Source: Hyperoplus lanceolatus (Eukaryota; Chordata; Actinopteri; Uranoscopiformes; Ammodytidae). Taken from it: a stretch of 64,000 nucleotides of DNA. The notes under the pieces were generated by a model. It made no database searches. It was given only the letters and a program-made list of their open reading frames with translations, and was not told the DNA's origin. Positions 1 to 12,340 of this stretch are shown piece by piece; the stretch's first letter is position 1; each line of letters starts with the position of its first letter. The stretch covers positions 30,265,001 through 30,329,000 of the forward strand of contig CM049395.1 in NCBI GenBank assembly GCA_026929865.2, written 5' to 3'. A program made the translations under genes and the position numbers.

Positions 1-833
1 GCAAATGACTGCCAAGACTCTGCAGGGTCTGGATACAGATGCCGAGGAATAACATTCTACTCATATGCTGACATTAAGGGTGTTCACTGCTTTGATGAAT
101 AGGCACAAAATGTGTTACTTACTGAATTTTCATGAAGGACATGATTCATGCCCACAACATGTATGTTAAGTCGCTGTCAATGTGTCAATAAAATATTATC
201 ACCCTGTCTTTAAGACTAGCAATGTTGTTGCTGAAGATAATTACTGAGCAATATTTAACTTTTATAGAATGCAATTTTATAAATCACTGAGACTTGTTGT
301 CATATACAGTTCTGCTTCTGCACAGTATAAAACATGGCTTCTTTATATTGCATGAAAGTTATGATGAACCATGGAACACAGCTAGCTGAAATGAAAAACT
401 TATTTATTTTTTTACCTTAACATCACAGATGATGTTGAGTATACAATTTGATTTAATTTTGACATTATTTAATTAATTAATGTGGAAGACAGATTTTTTT
501 CATTCTGTTTGTCAGCTCAGATATGAATACTGTCATGTTCTTGCGTTACAATTTCATATGGTCATGTTTATAATATCATTTAACTTGTACTCTGGGTATT
601 GCCTGGCTCCGTTTTGATACACTGTATAAGGCTTTGTGTAAGCCTTTGCCTCGATGTTGTTTAACTTACTAATGAAAATGTGCTGTTCATATCAAGCGCT
701 TTAAATGCTCTCTGGAGAGGCAATGTGCTGTTCTTGTATCTTGTGCTCTAAAACAGGTGTCATTAATCATGTTTCACTATCTCCCCCCCCCCCCCCCCCA
801 CTCCTCTCTCCACTCTCTGTCACCTGGGTCCAG
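1..833 (+). other. shank2: Intron upstream of the SH3 exon
   Basis: AT-rich noncoding sequence. I see no exon in it. A 17-base poly-C run at 783-799 followed by a pyrimidine tract leads to the AG acceptor at 832-833, so the C run is effectively part of the polypyrimidine tract. Confidence 0.7.
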
Positions 834-947
834 TCCTGAGCATTGGAGAGGGGGGATTCTGGGAGGGCAGTGCCCACGGCCAGGTGGGATGGTTTCCAGC
901 CGACTGTGTGGAGGAGATCCCGGCCAAGGCCAGTGATGAGAGAAGCT
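834..947 (+). CDS. shank2: SHANK2 exon: second half of SH3 domain
   Basis: A 114-nt exon used only in long isoforms. Its first two bases complete a valine codon and it then reads VLSIGEGGFWEGSAHGQVGW followed by FPADCVEEI. This is the C-terminal half of a SHANK SH3 domain, with the tryptophan of the GFWEG segment and the FPADCVEE end strand. The acceptor is ccag at 830-833 and the donor gtaagt starts at 948. The exon ends one base into a codon (phase 1), which the next exon completes with AT to give Tyr. The first half of SH3 and the ankyrin repeats must lie upstream of the window. SHANK SH3 domains are considered atypical in their ligand binding; nothing here contradicts that. Confidence 0.93.
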
Positions 948-3900
948 GTAAGTAAATCACTCTGGGTCGCGTGGCGGTTGGAGCTGGTACATTGACTTAT
1001 GTAGGACACGAGCTGTTTGCCATCACCCATTTTTTTGTGGAGAGAGAGGAGGACACAAGAAACAGAAGCTATAGGGCTGAATGCTGTAGGTTCCTGAGGC
1101 AGCGTAAATGGCACGTGGCCTATTTTTCCTCCAGTGCAAGAGCTGCATGTGTCTCTGCTCTTCCTCGTCTGCTTGTCTCTCTCAGCCCCCTTTCTGTCTC
1201 CCCGGGCTGTGGTTGCACAAAGCTAAGCGCTACATTGCCCTGCTAACTCAGCTGTGCTCTGATGTCCTCTGGGTGCAAGCTAATTAACATATCACGCCAT
1301 GCTCCGTCCCCCATAAACATCATATTTCTCCTTGTCCTTGCTACGTCTCCTATTGTTGCTGACATTGTTTTTTTGCTGTGCTCGTGGTGTCTGTGACAGG
1401 GAGCAGCTTCTAGAAAAAGGCCCTTCCTCCCTCGCGTCTGTCCTACCATCTTCCTGATGTTCCACAATCTTTTTCATCCTCTGCCATTTTTTCCCTGACA
1501 GCGTTTAATTATTGACAATGTCACAAAGCACAGTGTTGCTGGAGTCAACTCCCCACACCCACCCATTGTATTAGTCTTAGGAGTATGTCAGCAGTGATAG
1601 AGGCAGATGGGGAGCAACTTGTTCTCTCTCTCTCGCTCGCTGTATGCCGTCTTCTGGGTGGCTTATTTTGAAGCGTAACCCAAGGACATTGGCACAGGGG
1701 AGTTTCTCTCACACACTGTGCCACATCCAAATTGTCCCCAGGTCTGCCTGCAAAGAAAGCCTGTCAGAAAATGGGAGCACAGTATGGTGGCTTGCAAAGA
1801 CCCATTCAAAGGCAGCCTCGGCCAACGCCACGGGCCATGCATGTGCGTGTGCTACAATTAGACCAGCAGTGAATGGCCTGCATGGAGTCTATCAATTGTG
1901 GTTGATTGGGAAAAAAATAACAGGCAACTGAGAAGTCCCCTTTGTTGGCTACATTGATGTTTATCTGTCAGGTAGATGCATATTATGAGAGGTAGTTTGA
2001 AGGTAGTCTGAGTAAGTAGTTTACGATCAGTTGTGGCCTGGGTTGTAGTTATTAGGCCCTTTTGTCAGCTAATACAAGTCACCGCCATGTCCAGCACCTA
2101 GTCTCTGGTGCATTCACAACTACTGCTGATTCTATCATTTTTATATTCACCATTTGTAGCCTGGAAGTCCCAAGCAAAAGAAAATCCTTCCAAGAGAACC
2201 GAACCCGCAAAAATGCACGTCCTAAAGACTGTTTTAACAAAGCTTTCTCTAAATGTGCTTTGCAGTAAGAGATCTGATCAAATGTGAATTTCCATTGCAA
2301 CCATTTTGTCTCTGAAATGACAAAAACGTTAGATGGAAAAACGTTTCCCAAACCTAATCAAATAAGAAAACTTGCTTGAGCGATGGGCACATCAATGTAA
2401 ATCCTATTAATTCATGCAGTTCTGAGAATAAGCCCTGTAGTGTTACTGTATGGACATTAACGTCTTCAGTGTTTAGTTTAAAGCTCCAAAAATAACTATT
2501 TGATCGTAAAGTATAGAATGTAATACCGTGTATTAACAGTTGGTATTTGATTAGACCTGGGTGATTTTCTTCCAGAAATATTATTGGTGCAATAGTAAAA
2601 GTTATCAAAATATACATTTACAATATCAAATAATTACATTATAGTATATGTACGGTTAGGATGATCATAACAATGGAATTCTTCTCTCAAATGTGAGGCC
2701 TTACCTTTACCTCCCACCAACCCTCTCGCAGAAACACACACATGCTGATTTAACTCAAACACCTTTGGCTTTCTAATCTCCCCCATTACAATAGATGTGA
2801 TGAAGGAGGATTAAACCCTGCTTAAACATGCTTTGTGTGGGGTGGAGGTTTTCGACCCTTGAGAGCGCTTGAATCAAGCGAGAAAACTTACAGCCGACAC
2901 GCACACTAACACTTAGCACTTAGCTCAGCGGTTAATCGGGTATAGTAGTGTCAGGGGGCACCAGCCTCCCAGACCAGAGAGCAAACACTGCATATTCAGG
3001 TGAATGTGTTTGTGCAACACTAAGATGAGGGTTAACCCACAGAGAAGAAAATAAACTGTGGTCAGGGTTTTTTTATGCAGTTAATGCATCATAATGAAGT
3101 AGCAGAACTGAAAGAAAGGTCAATGATGATTATTTGGTATTTCAAACACGATGGCTTGAAAGTGTATATAAATGAATGCGGTGAACAAAAACACATTTGA
3201 GCCCCTACTCATAGGTTTAGATTTAGCGTCGTACTCCTATTGTCAGACTCACGAAAAAAAAAGATTAACAATGAGCCGGAGATATCGTCTTTTTATATTC
3301 AACGTGTTCTTCTTTCTTGTCAAAACGTGGCATTACCTGCACTGCAACTCAACTGCAGACGGCTCGGTTGTACAGCAGAAGACTAGCAGTGGGCTCTAGC
3401 AGTCTGGTGAGCCCACTTCTTTCTAACTCCAACTTTTTGATTTGATTTTCACACGTGCACTCCTCAGACCAAACCGACGCTGACCCAAGTGACATTTCTT
3501 GAGGACATTCAAACAGCTCCCTCTGGAGACACTGAAGACTTTATACAACTTGTCTCACATATGGATTAGTACAGCTAGACATATAGTTTACATATATAAC
3601 AGCACAGAAGATAACCTGGTAACACTGTTGTTGTTTTTATTAGATTATGGTTACAATGTTAGTTGGTGAGAGGCTGCATAGTTCTGCAGGTTCACCTTAC
3701 ATTGTATGCATGTTTAATCTGTGAATTAAAATAAGTTTTTCTCTTAACTCACTGGAGACGTATCTGCTCCTTAATTAGTGTTAATTAAGTCATCACCCTG
3801 AGGCGTCTCTATGAGTTACACACTAATGTACTGCATGAGTGAAGGAAAGAGTTTTTTCTGTCCAACTGATTACTAACAGGCCTTCATTTAGAAAGGTGCT

Positions 3901-5168
3901 TTTGTTCATTGACATATACAGCACATATCATAGGTATTGGAGGTAAGCCGTGTTTCTAGGATGCTCAGTGTGTGCTTGTTATTTCCCAACATGCATGCTG
4001 TATTTACTCATCATCGAAAGGCATCAGCTGGCCTCAGTGCTGCTAATTATTTTGGAAATTGGACACTGCAGTTAATCTGATGGGACTGCAAAAGATGATA
4101 AAGAGCCAACAGTAAAAATGTTAACGATGACTCCGTGGTTGAAAGTCTTTCGGTAATATATGATGTCTTTTCTTCGTGAACATGTTCCATATGGTTTTAA
4201 CTTCTGTATTCTTTTTAAGTCAAATAGTCAATGTGTTTCAAGACAAACAGTTCCATTTTGGAGGATAGAAGATTAATACTTCACATTTATTTTCACACAT
4301 TTTGTCTGAAGAAATGGTGAAATATTATCCACACAGCAAAGTTACAAGGCGCTTCAGGACCATATGAGCCCACTAGTGACCCCTTGTTCCGCCTGCTGCA
4401 TTGTGTTGTAGGCTATGTAGAGTTTTCATGGAAAGCCATTCATTATCTTTAGTTGTTGAGATATTTACAGGTTGGATCAAAGTGGTGGATGACAACCTGA
4501 GGGTCGTTATTGCCATCCCTAGAGCAGAATAAATCAATTGAATAAATGTGATTGACGACAATAAAATCAACTGAAAATGTACACATGCTGTGACTGGTGA
4601 AAGACTGTTGTATTTACAGGGAAATACAGCTTCCAGTTCCAGGCAAATCACATAATCAGAGTGAAAACAAAACACCACATCCATTACAATTCCAGTGGCA
4701 GGTTATACGGCCGTGCAACATGCCACACTGTGATAATGTTGTTTCAGAATGAGGCTGGACTGAGCACTGTCCCATTTGGAAAATATGTGTTGCTTCAATT
4801 CCTCTATCTGTCTCTCGCATCTCTCTCTGGCGTTGTAAGAAAACTCGGAGGGAAAGAAAAAGAGTCCTGGAAGGAACCCAGGGAGACCCAGATATCTGAC
4901 AAAATCTTAACCGTTCACACACACACACACACAATTATAGGCACACTATCAGTATAAAACAGCTGACAGGCCATGCACACTAATACAGATGCTGCGTTTT
5001 TATCATGCAACACACAAACTGAAATACTTTGTGTCCACATTCATGCATATACACACACACATACAAACACACACGCCAGCACTATGTCTATTTATCTGTG
5101 GCCATAGAAACCAGCTGGTCGCAGTATTAGGCAGCAGTTGCTATGGAGTGTGACAGTGGATATACTAT

Positions 5169-5201
<33 letters not shown>

Positions 5202-6723
5202 CCATTCCTCTTCTTACATGTATTTACTTCCTGTTTCCCCAGCCTCGTTCTTTTCTGTAAAAACAAAAAAAAGGAAAGACAGAAAACAGCTTGCCAATAT
5301 TTTACAGCTGTTTATATATGGTTCTCTTACTTCCAGCCACTCTTACATCCCTCCTCCAATCTGACATTCTGGGAATAGATTTGGGGGGAGGGAGAGAAAA
5401 AAATGTTCCTGCTAAGATGACAAGATCTAAGCCGGATCAGAGGAGATGGAGTTTCTGTGAAAGTGTGACAGCTGGTGTGAGAGAGAGTATGTGAAGTAAT
5501 GAAAAGAGAGCGAGAGAAAGGGGGGAGGAGATGCTGCTGAATGGGACAAATAGATGACACGGGCTAGGCAGGAGGAATCTTCCTGTTTGAGGTCATGTGT
5601 GTGTTAAAAGTGTACGTTTTAATATAAAAATGTGATATTGTTTGACACTGCTTTTTCTTAAGTCTGTGAAAATATGATGTCACTGCCCCCATGCTCTTTA
5701 AATGAAAGTGTGGCTTATAAAGGAGACATACAAAGTAGGACTTTGGCAAAAATAAAACAGGGAAAATATTTGAAGTGCCTTAAAGATCTCATATTCCCTA
5801 ATGATACATTTGATAAAATGTGCCCAGGAATGTAAGGTGTAACGCTTCTGTCTTTTGCTCATACAAAGTCACAAACACATTTTGCAATCGCAAGGAAATT
5901 GGTCATGTCTCTTCATTTGCCAATATTGCCACCCTCTGGATCTCTGTTTAAATACTCCTCTGAATTTACATTCATCAATGGGAAATAGACAACTAATTGA
6001 CGACAATGTTGGCCATAATGCAGTTTTAGCAATTCATACTTCCTGTACATGTTTATCACTGATAACATAATTGACTATAGATATAGATTCAAACCGATAA
6101 GATTCAAATAACTGTTTGTAATGTGAAAAGTGCTGCTCATATAGGGTTAAACCCACTCTATGTTGCCTGTCCTGTACTAAAGCAGCAGATAGAAAAAGTA
6201 GGTAGCTTACGTTGGTGAAGAAAGGGGACCAGATATATTTTCTAAGAAGCTGGCAGGGACATACATCTAAAGGGCAGTGAATATCGGACATTTGACACGT
6301 GACCACAAACAGGAATCAGAATGGACGTTAGTGTGGGGTCTGCTGGATTTGTTTGTTAACATCTTCACTAACTAATACTGTACTGTATGTTAAATTGGCC
6401 TCAAGTGTACAGAAAATCCATTCATGGACAGCATCAGTCAAACCACACATTATATTTACCAAAGACCTCTGGTGGCTGGTTTTCTGTCAGGAGGAGCAAA
6501 GGTGAAGGTAGTGTGATGTAACAGAGCTGAAAAATCCATCCGGTCAAGGGGATACGTGCTTTATTCGCGTGTACATTATATTGAAACTCACAGCACAGAG
6601 TATGTGACAACAAGTGTAACTTCTCATTCTAGGATAATTCTCCCCTCCAAAAACGTTGTAAAATGGTATTATTGGTTACAATGGAATGTGAATTATTGAT
6701 GTCATCCTGCTGTGTTTTGGCAG
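948..6723 (+). other. shank2: Intron between SH3 exon and linker exon
   Basis: 5.8 kb of AT-rich noncoding DNA. Short CA or CT stretches occur near 4915-4932, 5050-5074 and 5169-5194. Short open frames in this interval have no recognisable domain, splice context or codon bias and I do not call them genes. Otherwise I see nothing specific. Confidence 0.6.
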
Positions 6724-6805
6724 ATGCCCGAGCCGACCGTGCTGACAGACGGAAGCTCTTCAGACACTACACTGTGGGCTCATATGACAGCTTTGATGCC
6801 TCTAG
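6724..6805 (+). CDS. shank2: SHANK2 exon: SH3-PDZ linker
   Basis: An 82-nt exon of the long isoforms. With the single T carried from the preceding exon it reads YARADRADRRKLFRHYTVGS then YDSFDAS. The motif KLFRHYTVGSYDSFDAS is a hallmark of the SHANK linker immediately before the PDZ domain. The acceptor is ttttggcag at 6715-6723 and the donor gtaaga starts at 6806. The exon ends with AG (phase 2) and joins T at 10924 to give Ser, so the long isoform reads ...DASSDCVVDEKTVV. An in-frame-looking ATG at the exon start is in a different frame and is not a start codon. Confidence 0.92.
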
Positions 6806-7161
6806 GTAAGACCACACACAGATATGCTTGTTTACATACAATATATACACATATACAGTTTATGCAACCCACGTTACCTCTTGTCTTAATATTGAGCTGT
6901 CTGGTTTATAATCTTCAGTCAATGTTTGGTAGAAATGTTTCATCTGTTCATGAAAGAAATAAGGTAAAGCTGTAGGATTAAAGATGCAATCCTGTCCCTT
7001 CAGCTAAGTGAAAAGTCTTGTCTAATCATAGCCGACGTGGAATCCCAAGGTTTTTACCGTCTTTTGCTCTTAAGTTATTCTTCCCCCAGTCTACTCGAGT
7101 CTTCTGTCACATCAACTTCAATACATGTTTCATTATAAACGAGGATAGATGTGTCCTGCCC

Positions 7162-7194
<33 letters not shown>

Positions 7195-7222
7195 GCGTGT
7201 GCGTGTGCGTGTGCGTGTGCGT

Positions 7223-7253
<31 letters not shown>

Positions 7254-7291
7254 CGCGTGTGTGGGTGTGAGAGAGAGAAAGAGAAAGAGAA

Positions 7292-7326
<35 letters not shown>
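7162..7326. repeat. Compound microsatellite (GT)n-(GTGTGC)n-(GT)n-(GA)n
   Basis: A GT run is interrupted by about eight regularly spaced GTGTGC hexamers, returns to GT, then switches to GAGAAA/GA. The hexamer block indicates a point mutation that was itself tandemly amplified. Confidence 0.97.
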
Positions 7327-10033
7327 ACATGTCCAACATCAACAGGCATGCAGTGGTTTGCATAAGAGAACACACACAGTTGATTTAACCCCTACAGTAA
7401 AACAGCTAAAATTGCATGCAAAGGCTGAAGTTAAGGCCTTCTTCTGGCCATTCTGGAGGGACAGATGTGGTAGTGGTAGCGTTACAGAGAAAAATAGTGC
7501 TTATTTAGCATTGCCCTCTTGTAATATTCTTAGAGGAGTGACAGCGTTAAAAAAAACATCATATATATATATATATATATTGATACAGCTGAAGTCTGCC
7601 CAAGCCTGAAACAGCTTGATGGTAGACTACACTGCTACACCGCAAAACAAAATGTCCAGCCCATGTAGTTAAATGTAGGTGAAAAAGCACAATGTGGAAA
7701 TGTGTTTTGAAAGGGCTTTGAAGGACATTGTAACATTTCCCCTCATTACTCTGCTGGATTTCCTCTGGCAGGACTCCCTATAAACATGCCGGAAGGTGTT
7801 TTTCCAGCAAGAGTCCAATATGGGTCAAGGTGAACCATCTCTAGCATTTCTCACCCGCTGCACTGATGGAGGCTGGTTGGCCGAATGTGAACTGTGCTTT
7901 AGATTAAAGACCTGTGTGACTCTAAAGATCCAGGGGGAAATCTCAGCTGGAAATGAAACTTGAACCTGGATATAGACTCTGTGCTCCCTTATGGAACCAT
8001 CTATGTCATAACTTATATATAATTTTTTACTCTACATCGGATATCAAAATGTTACCGTGTTCATGTTTCTTTTGGAGAACCCTGTCTCTTCCAAAGCACT
8101 CACATCAAGTACCATCCTTGGCTCTTTAAAGATTCATAACTGACAAAGAGGGGGCCGTTAAACTTAGTAGGAGGAACTCTCTTTATTTATGTTTATGGAT
8201 TGGACATATACAGTATGGAACATTATTCTTCAACAGAGCAAGGGGACCACTCTCCAGGATGGGAAAATATTAGTCATGCAGTTGTATGCAGGGCAGGAGC
8301 AAGGCTTTCGTGGCACCGGGGCAGCAAAATGTTGCAGAAAAAAGGTCTTGAACGTCACGTGTTGTGATGATGGTGGAGGACTGAGAAAGTGCGAAGGAGC
8401 TTTCTCTTCTTTTCCATTACTATTAATATGACTTCAGAGCATGCCACTGAGCACCATCTTCCCCACAAGCCATGTAAGAGTTTGATGACTGTCTAACCAC
8501 CCTTGAGCCAGACCTCCAAACTCAAGTTAAAAGTTTAACATGGACAGCGGGAGATAAATGTCTGCTAAACAAACAGCTATTCAATTACATACAGAGGCTC
8601 TCTCCACTAGACTATAAATAGACCGTGGCCTCCCACGGTGGAGCCCAAATTGAGACAGCGTACTCCCTGGGGTCTAAAGTTTGCACTTATACAGTCTATG
8701 GAACAGCAAGTCCAGCATCCTGCATGCGTCATTTTGTTTTTGATGAAGCCGCCTCAGTGCCTTGCCCCTCCTCCTCCTCCTCTTATCACTCGCCAAACAA
8801 GATAACACCTTTCGATACACCGTCAGGTCCTTTTCTGCGGGCTGCTGACCTATTGAAACTGTCACCGTGTCGGATTTGGGTTATCAAAGTGTGATTACCA
8901 ATATGGGCCAGGGGGTGTGTTGTTGTTGTTGTATGGGAATGCTGTGGAGATAACATTCAGTGTGTCAGGAGTGTGGGCCTTCTCCCTCGCCAGACAGATT
9001 GTGTTGCTAAGGGAACTGTTGCTAGGATGGCACTTGCACCTCTCTCTCTCTCTCTCTTTCTTTCTCTCTCTCTCTCTCTCGCTCTCTCCTTCTTTATTCT
9101 GCATTCTCTCTGTCTTTTCCTCTCTTTCTCATCCCACGTGTCTGCTCAGTTTAATCCTTGTGCCTAATGTAAGATGAATGATGGACCCTTACACCTAACA
9201 CCTTATGAAGTTGGAGGGACAAACTTGGCCTTTTAAGTTGGAGGTTCACAGTGTCTGGTTCCCTGTTCCACTCCACTTGGCGACCCACAAGAAGACACTG
9301 GTCAGTCTCAGCAGCAGCACACCATGGTTACTGAGAGCTGCAGCATAGCATTGGTGGAAAAACTGCTCCTATACTGAGCTAAGGGGCAATGTTACAGATT
9401 AGACATTTTACGGCTGAGTCTAATTTAGAAGAGGGTCCTTTCACTTTGGAGTGATCCTTTTGTATCACCATATGGAGGCTTATCACCATATGGTGGCTTA
9501 AATACCAACCAGGCAAAGCAGATAACTACCCAGGCAGCCCAGATACCCAGGGTCCCCTAAAGGTCCCATATTGTTTTTTTGGTCAGTTGAAAAGAACAAT
9601 GTTTGCCCGTTCCCGTCCAAAACGCCATGTAGGCTATCCTAAAAAAAAAGTTCAAATAAAAGACTATTCCTGCTAACAATATGTTTGCTGGTAGCCTATG
9701 TGCATGTGCTCTTCTCTGTTGTATGGACTGGCCAAATAGGCTATGACTGTGACACACCCCTATATCATGGTTTATGTGTCCAATAAGTAGCCAAGTAGGA
9801 AAGTAGCCAAGTATTTGTATGGACATTTATTTATTATTTTTAAGAAAAAATAGATCAAAATTGATCAAAATTAAGTTATTCGCCCTAAATTAATAAGAAG
9901 AGATTCGTTGTGAAACAATGAGGACAACATAAAACGACCAGAATGGCCAGATGACAGCCGCAGCACTCAATCAATGAACTCAGTAAGTTAAGGCAAACAT
10001 TGGACCATATGACACCCGCCGTCATTATCTCTC

Positions 10034-10035
<2 letters not shown>

Positions 10036-10128
<93 letters not shown>

Positions 10129-10130
10129 AG

Positions 10131-10170
<40 letters not shown>
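10036..10170. repeat. Compound microsatellite (TC)n then (AC)n
   Basis: About 46 TC units followed closely by about 20 AC units, lying 660-800 bp upstream of the short-isoform start codon and just before the GC-rich promoter-like segment. It is a polypurine/polypyrimidine tract next to a potential Z-DNA tract. Confidence 0.97.
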
Positions 10171-10172
<2 letters not shown>

Positions 10173-10299
10173 GCCCCATCAGCCAGTCGGTTCCGTAGCT
10201 GTGATGAGATGGGTTGGTGATTGCACATTGTGGAGCACAGGCAGAACACCTATAGGCATCCATCCATCCATCCACACCGAGTCTCTGCTGCTCCCTCCC

Positions 10300-10834
10300 T
10301 CCCTTTCGCGCTCTCTCTCTCTCTCTCCCACTACCTCCAAACCCGGCGAGGTTTTAGCCTCATCCTCCCCGGCTCAACATGAGCCATTTGCTGCTATTGC
10401 CGGCAGCCTGATGTCGCTTCTGCCCGAGGGCGCAGGAGCACTCCCACACCGCCTGCCGCAAAAGCAGCAGAGACGGGGGTAACAAGCGCTGCCAACATAC
10501 CCTCGCGTCGAGCTCCAGCGGCGGCAAGGGAGTTGCAGTGAGAGGGCTGAGGGAGGCGCATCTCTTGGGTCGTCGTCTTCTCACTTTTTTTTCCTTTTTT
10601 TTTTTTTTTTTCTGAAGTGTGGGTTGGGGGGGGGGGGGGTACGTCTCGTCTCTTATCTGGAGATGCTGTCGTCAGGCTGCCGGGTACGCTGTCATACCGT
10701 TTCATAGAGATAGTGGCAAGACGAGGGGGAGGAGGAGGAGGAGGAGGAGGAGGGGGCTGTAGTGGTGGTGGTGTTGGTGGTGGGGTGGGCTTGGCCTGCC
10801 CTGCCCTGGCCGGACTAGCGCTCCACCAAGCAGC
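10300..10834 (+). promoter_or_regulatory. shank2: Putative internal promoter and 5' UTR of short SHANK2
   Basis: The local base composition shifts from AT-rich intron to GC-rich, CpG-containing DNA (clear between about 10340 and 10560 and again from 10680), directly upstream of the alternative start codon. It contains a T run, a 14-base G run (10626-10639) and a GGA tract (10722-10752). I see no TATA box, consistent with a dispersed CpG-type promoter, but the transcription start cannot be placed. Two abutting short upstream reading frames (10379-10411 and 10411-10482) and a third (10663-10707) would lie in the leader if transcription begins early. Internal promoters producing short isoforms are known for SHANK genes. 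Confidence 0.6.
10379..10482 (+). promoter_or_regulatory. Two overlapping uORFs in the putative leader
   Basis: uORF1 (10379-10411) encodes ten codons plus TGA. Its TGA overlaps the ATG of uORF2 (10411-10482, 23 codons plus TAA) in the sequence TGATG. Whether they are transcribed depends on the unknown start site. Confidence 0.4.
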
Positions 10835-11006
10835 ATGAACCTCCACTCGGGCAGGGCGTCCGTGGCAATGCTGCGGATGATGGGCTGTGCTAACGGGCGC
10901 TCTGCTCGGAATCTCCTCCACAGTGACTGCGTGGTGGATGAGAAGACGGTGGTGCTCCAGAAAAAAGAGAATGAGGGTTTTGGCTTCGTCCTGCGAGGGG
11001 CAAAAG
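10835..11006 (+). CDS. shank2: SHANK2 short isoform: first coding exon, PDZ start
   Basis: Starting at ATG 10835 (purine at -3) the frame reads MNLHSGRASVAMLRMMG, then CANGRSARNLLHSDCVVDEK and TVVLQKKENEGFGFVLRGAK. The unique N-terminus ends ...NGRSARNLLHSDC. It aligns, at almost the same length and with the conserved NGR..RN.L.SDC pattern, with the N-terminus of the short mammalian SHANK2 (ProSAP1/CortBP1), which is why I chose this start over the in-frame ATGs at 10868, 10877 and 10880. It contributes residues 1-57 plus one base. The PDZ domain begins at about residue 37 with the carboxylate-binding loop EGFGF at 47-51. The donor gtagga starts at 11007. The exon is collinear with the long-isoform exon that begins at the internal acceptor 10921-10923. 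Confidence 0.9.
10924..11006 (+). CDS. shank2: SHANK2 long isoform: first PDZ exon
   Basis: In long isoforms the acceptor ccacag (10918-10923), which lies inside the short-isoform coding sequence, is used and this 83-nt exon follows the linker exon (AG + T = Ser). It encodes SDCVVDEK and the first PDZ strand with the GFGF loop. In short isoforms the same bases are simply the continuation of the first exon. The acceptor therefore has to be ignored in one transcript and used in the other. Confidence 0.88.
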
Positions 11007-12072
11007 GTAGGAATATTTTATTTTTATTTTTGACTTTTTGTGCTTTTTTAAACTGTCTGTCTCTCTCTCTCTGTCATTCCCGATTCACATCAAACTCATC
11101 TATTTTTTTATGCAAACTTTACTAACACCACCAAGCTTCACATACTTGCAAACATGTACCATTGTCGACTTGTATGTGTTTGTGCAGTTTGGCTTTAAGA
11201 TCTTAGATCAGTCTTCTAGGGTTTGTGTGTTGGAGAAAGCACTGAGTGGTGCTGTGCCTTTAGCCCCCTGCCCCCCTCTCCCCCAACACAAACACAAACC
11301 AAACAAACAAAAAACAGAAAACATGCAAATAAGTTCTGCAATTAAAATTATGCTGGAAAGCAACTTTATTGTGAACTTCACTGCAGCTACATAGCAACCC
11401 ACAGCGAGCAGGAGTGACACTATAGCTACATTGTGATTGCATGTGTCAGAGATTCAGTTCTTAAGGCAAACCTATAAAACCTGCCCATATTTTTAATTTT
11501 CATATGTTTGCAGTATAGGTTTTACGCCAACCCTCGGGGCTGATATACACATCTGAATTATAACATCAGTTTTTAATCGAGGAAAAACGTGAAGAAATAC
11601 AAAAATATATCTGCTTTGGATTTATGTTTGTTTCTCCCCGCCTATCATCCTGCACCTGTTCCCACCACATCATGAGTTGTTATGATACCAGTGGCCCCAT
11701 CCACGCAGTTTGATATTTCACCACGACATGAGATTCACTCTAAAAATAGCCAGTTGGAGCTGCTGCGTCGGTTTCTATGACGATTCTCGCCCAAGTCATA
11801 ATCCACGTTGCATTCCACAACTGTGCGGTGCTGCTCCATTGGTCTACACCATGGTGACTGTCGAGAGGTAAATTTGGTACATCCATATTCCCCTTTTTTT
11901 TTTGAAGACACAAAGACGCGAGAGAGAGACAGAAAGAGGAGGAGGCAGAGACAGAGAAAGGGACTGAGGATTTGGCTTGAAAAACAAGAGGAATGTTCTA
12001 GTCATTCTGACACACTCTGCTATCACCCCCGGGGAACTGACCCAGTCGAGCTTATCCTGAGCACGGGGGTGA

Positions 12073-12074
<2 letters not shown>

Positions 12075-12128
<54 letters not shown>
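12075..12128. repeat. (AC)27 microsatellite
   Basis: Uninterrupted AC run of 27 units. Confidence 0.97.
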
Positions 12129-12130
<2 letters not shown>

Positions 12131-12270
12131 CCGAGCAAACACGCACTGATGCTCGAGCTGTCACATAAGCTCACATCCTCTTTTGCCTGCTGCGTTTCTG
12201 CCGTTTTTTGCTCTCTCTCCACTCCATCCCTTTCTCCTTTTCTGTCTACATCTCTGTGTCAAACACTCAG

Positions 12271-12287
12271 ACACACACACACACACA

Positions 12288-12340
<53 letters not shown>
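12271..12340. repeat. (AC)n microsatellite
   Basis: AC run with one AG interruption near 12287 and a GC interruption near its end. Confidence 0.96.

Larger units (their letters stand above)
6806..10300 (+). other. shank2: Intron upstream of the internal promoter
   Basis: Noncoding. It holds a compound GT/GTGTGC/GA microsatellite (7162-7326), an AT run (7560-7580), a CT tract (9043-9088) and a long CT+AC microsatellite (10036-10170). The 8620-8870 stretch is less AT-rich and might be an old repeat, but I cannot place it. No exon seen. Confidence 0.6.

Noticed and set aside
7162-7326. Regularly spaced repeats suggestive of a CRISPR-like array
   Set aside because: The units are 6-bp microsatellite modules without spacers, in a vertebrate genome.
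10394-10921. 175-codon minus-strand frame with long proline run
   Set aside because: The prolines come from the GGA/GGT tracts of the putative 5' UTR and the frame lies antisense to the true start exon.
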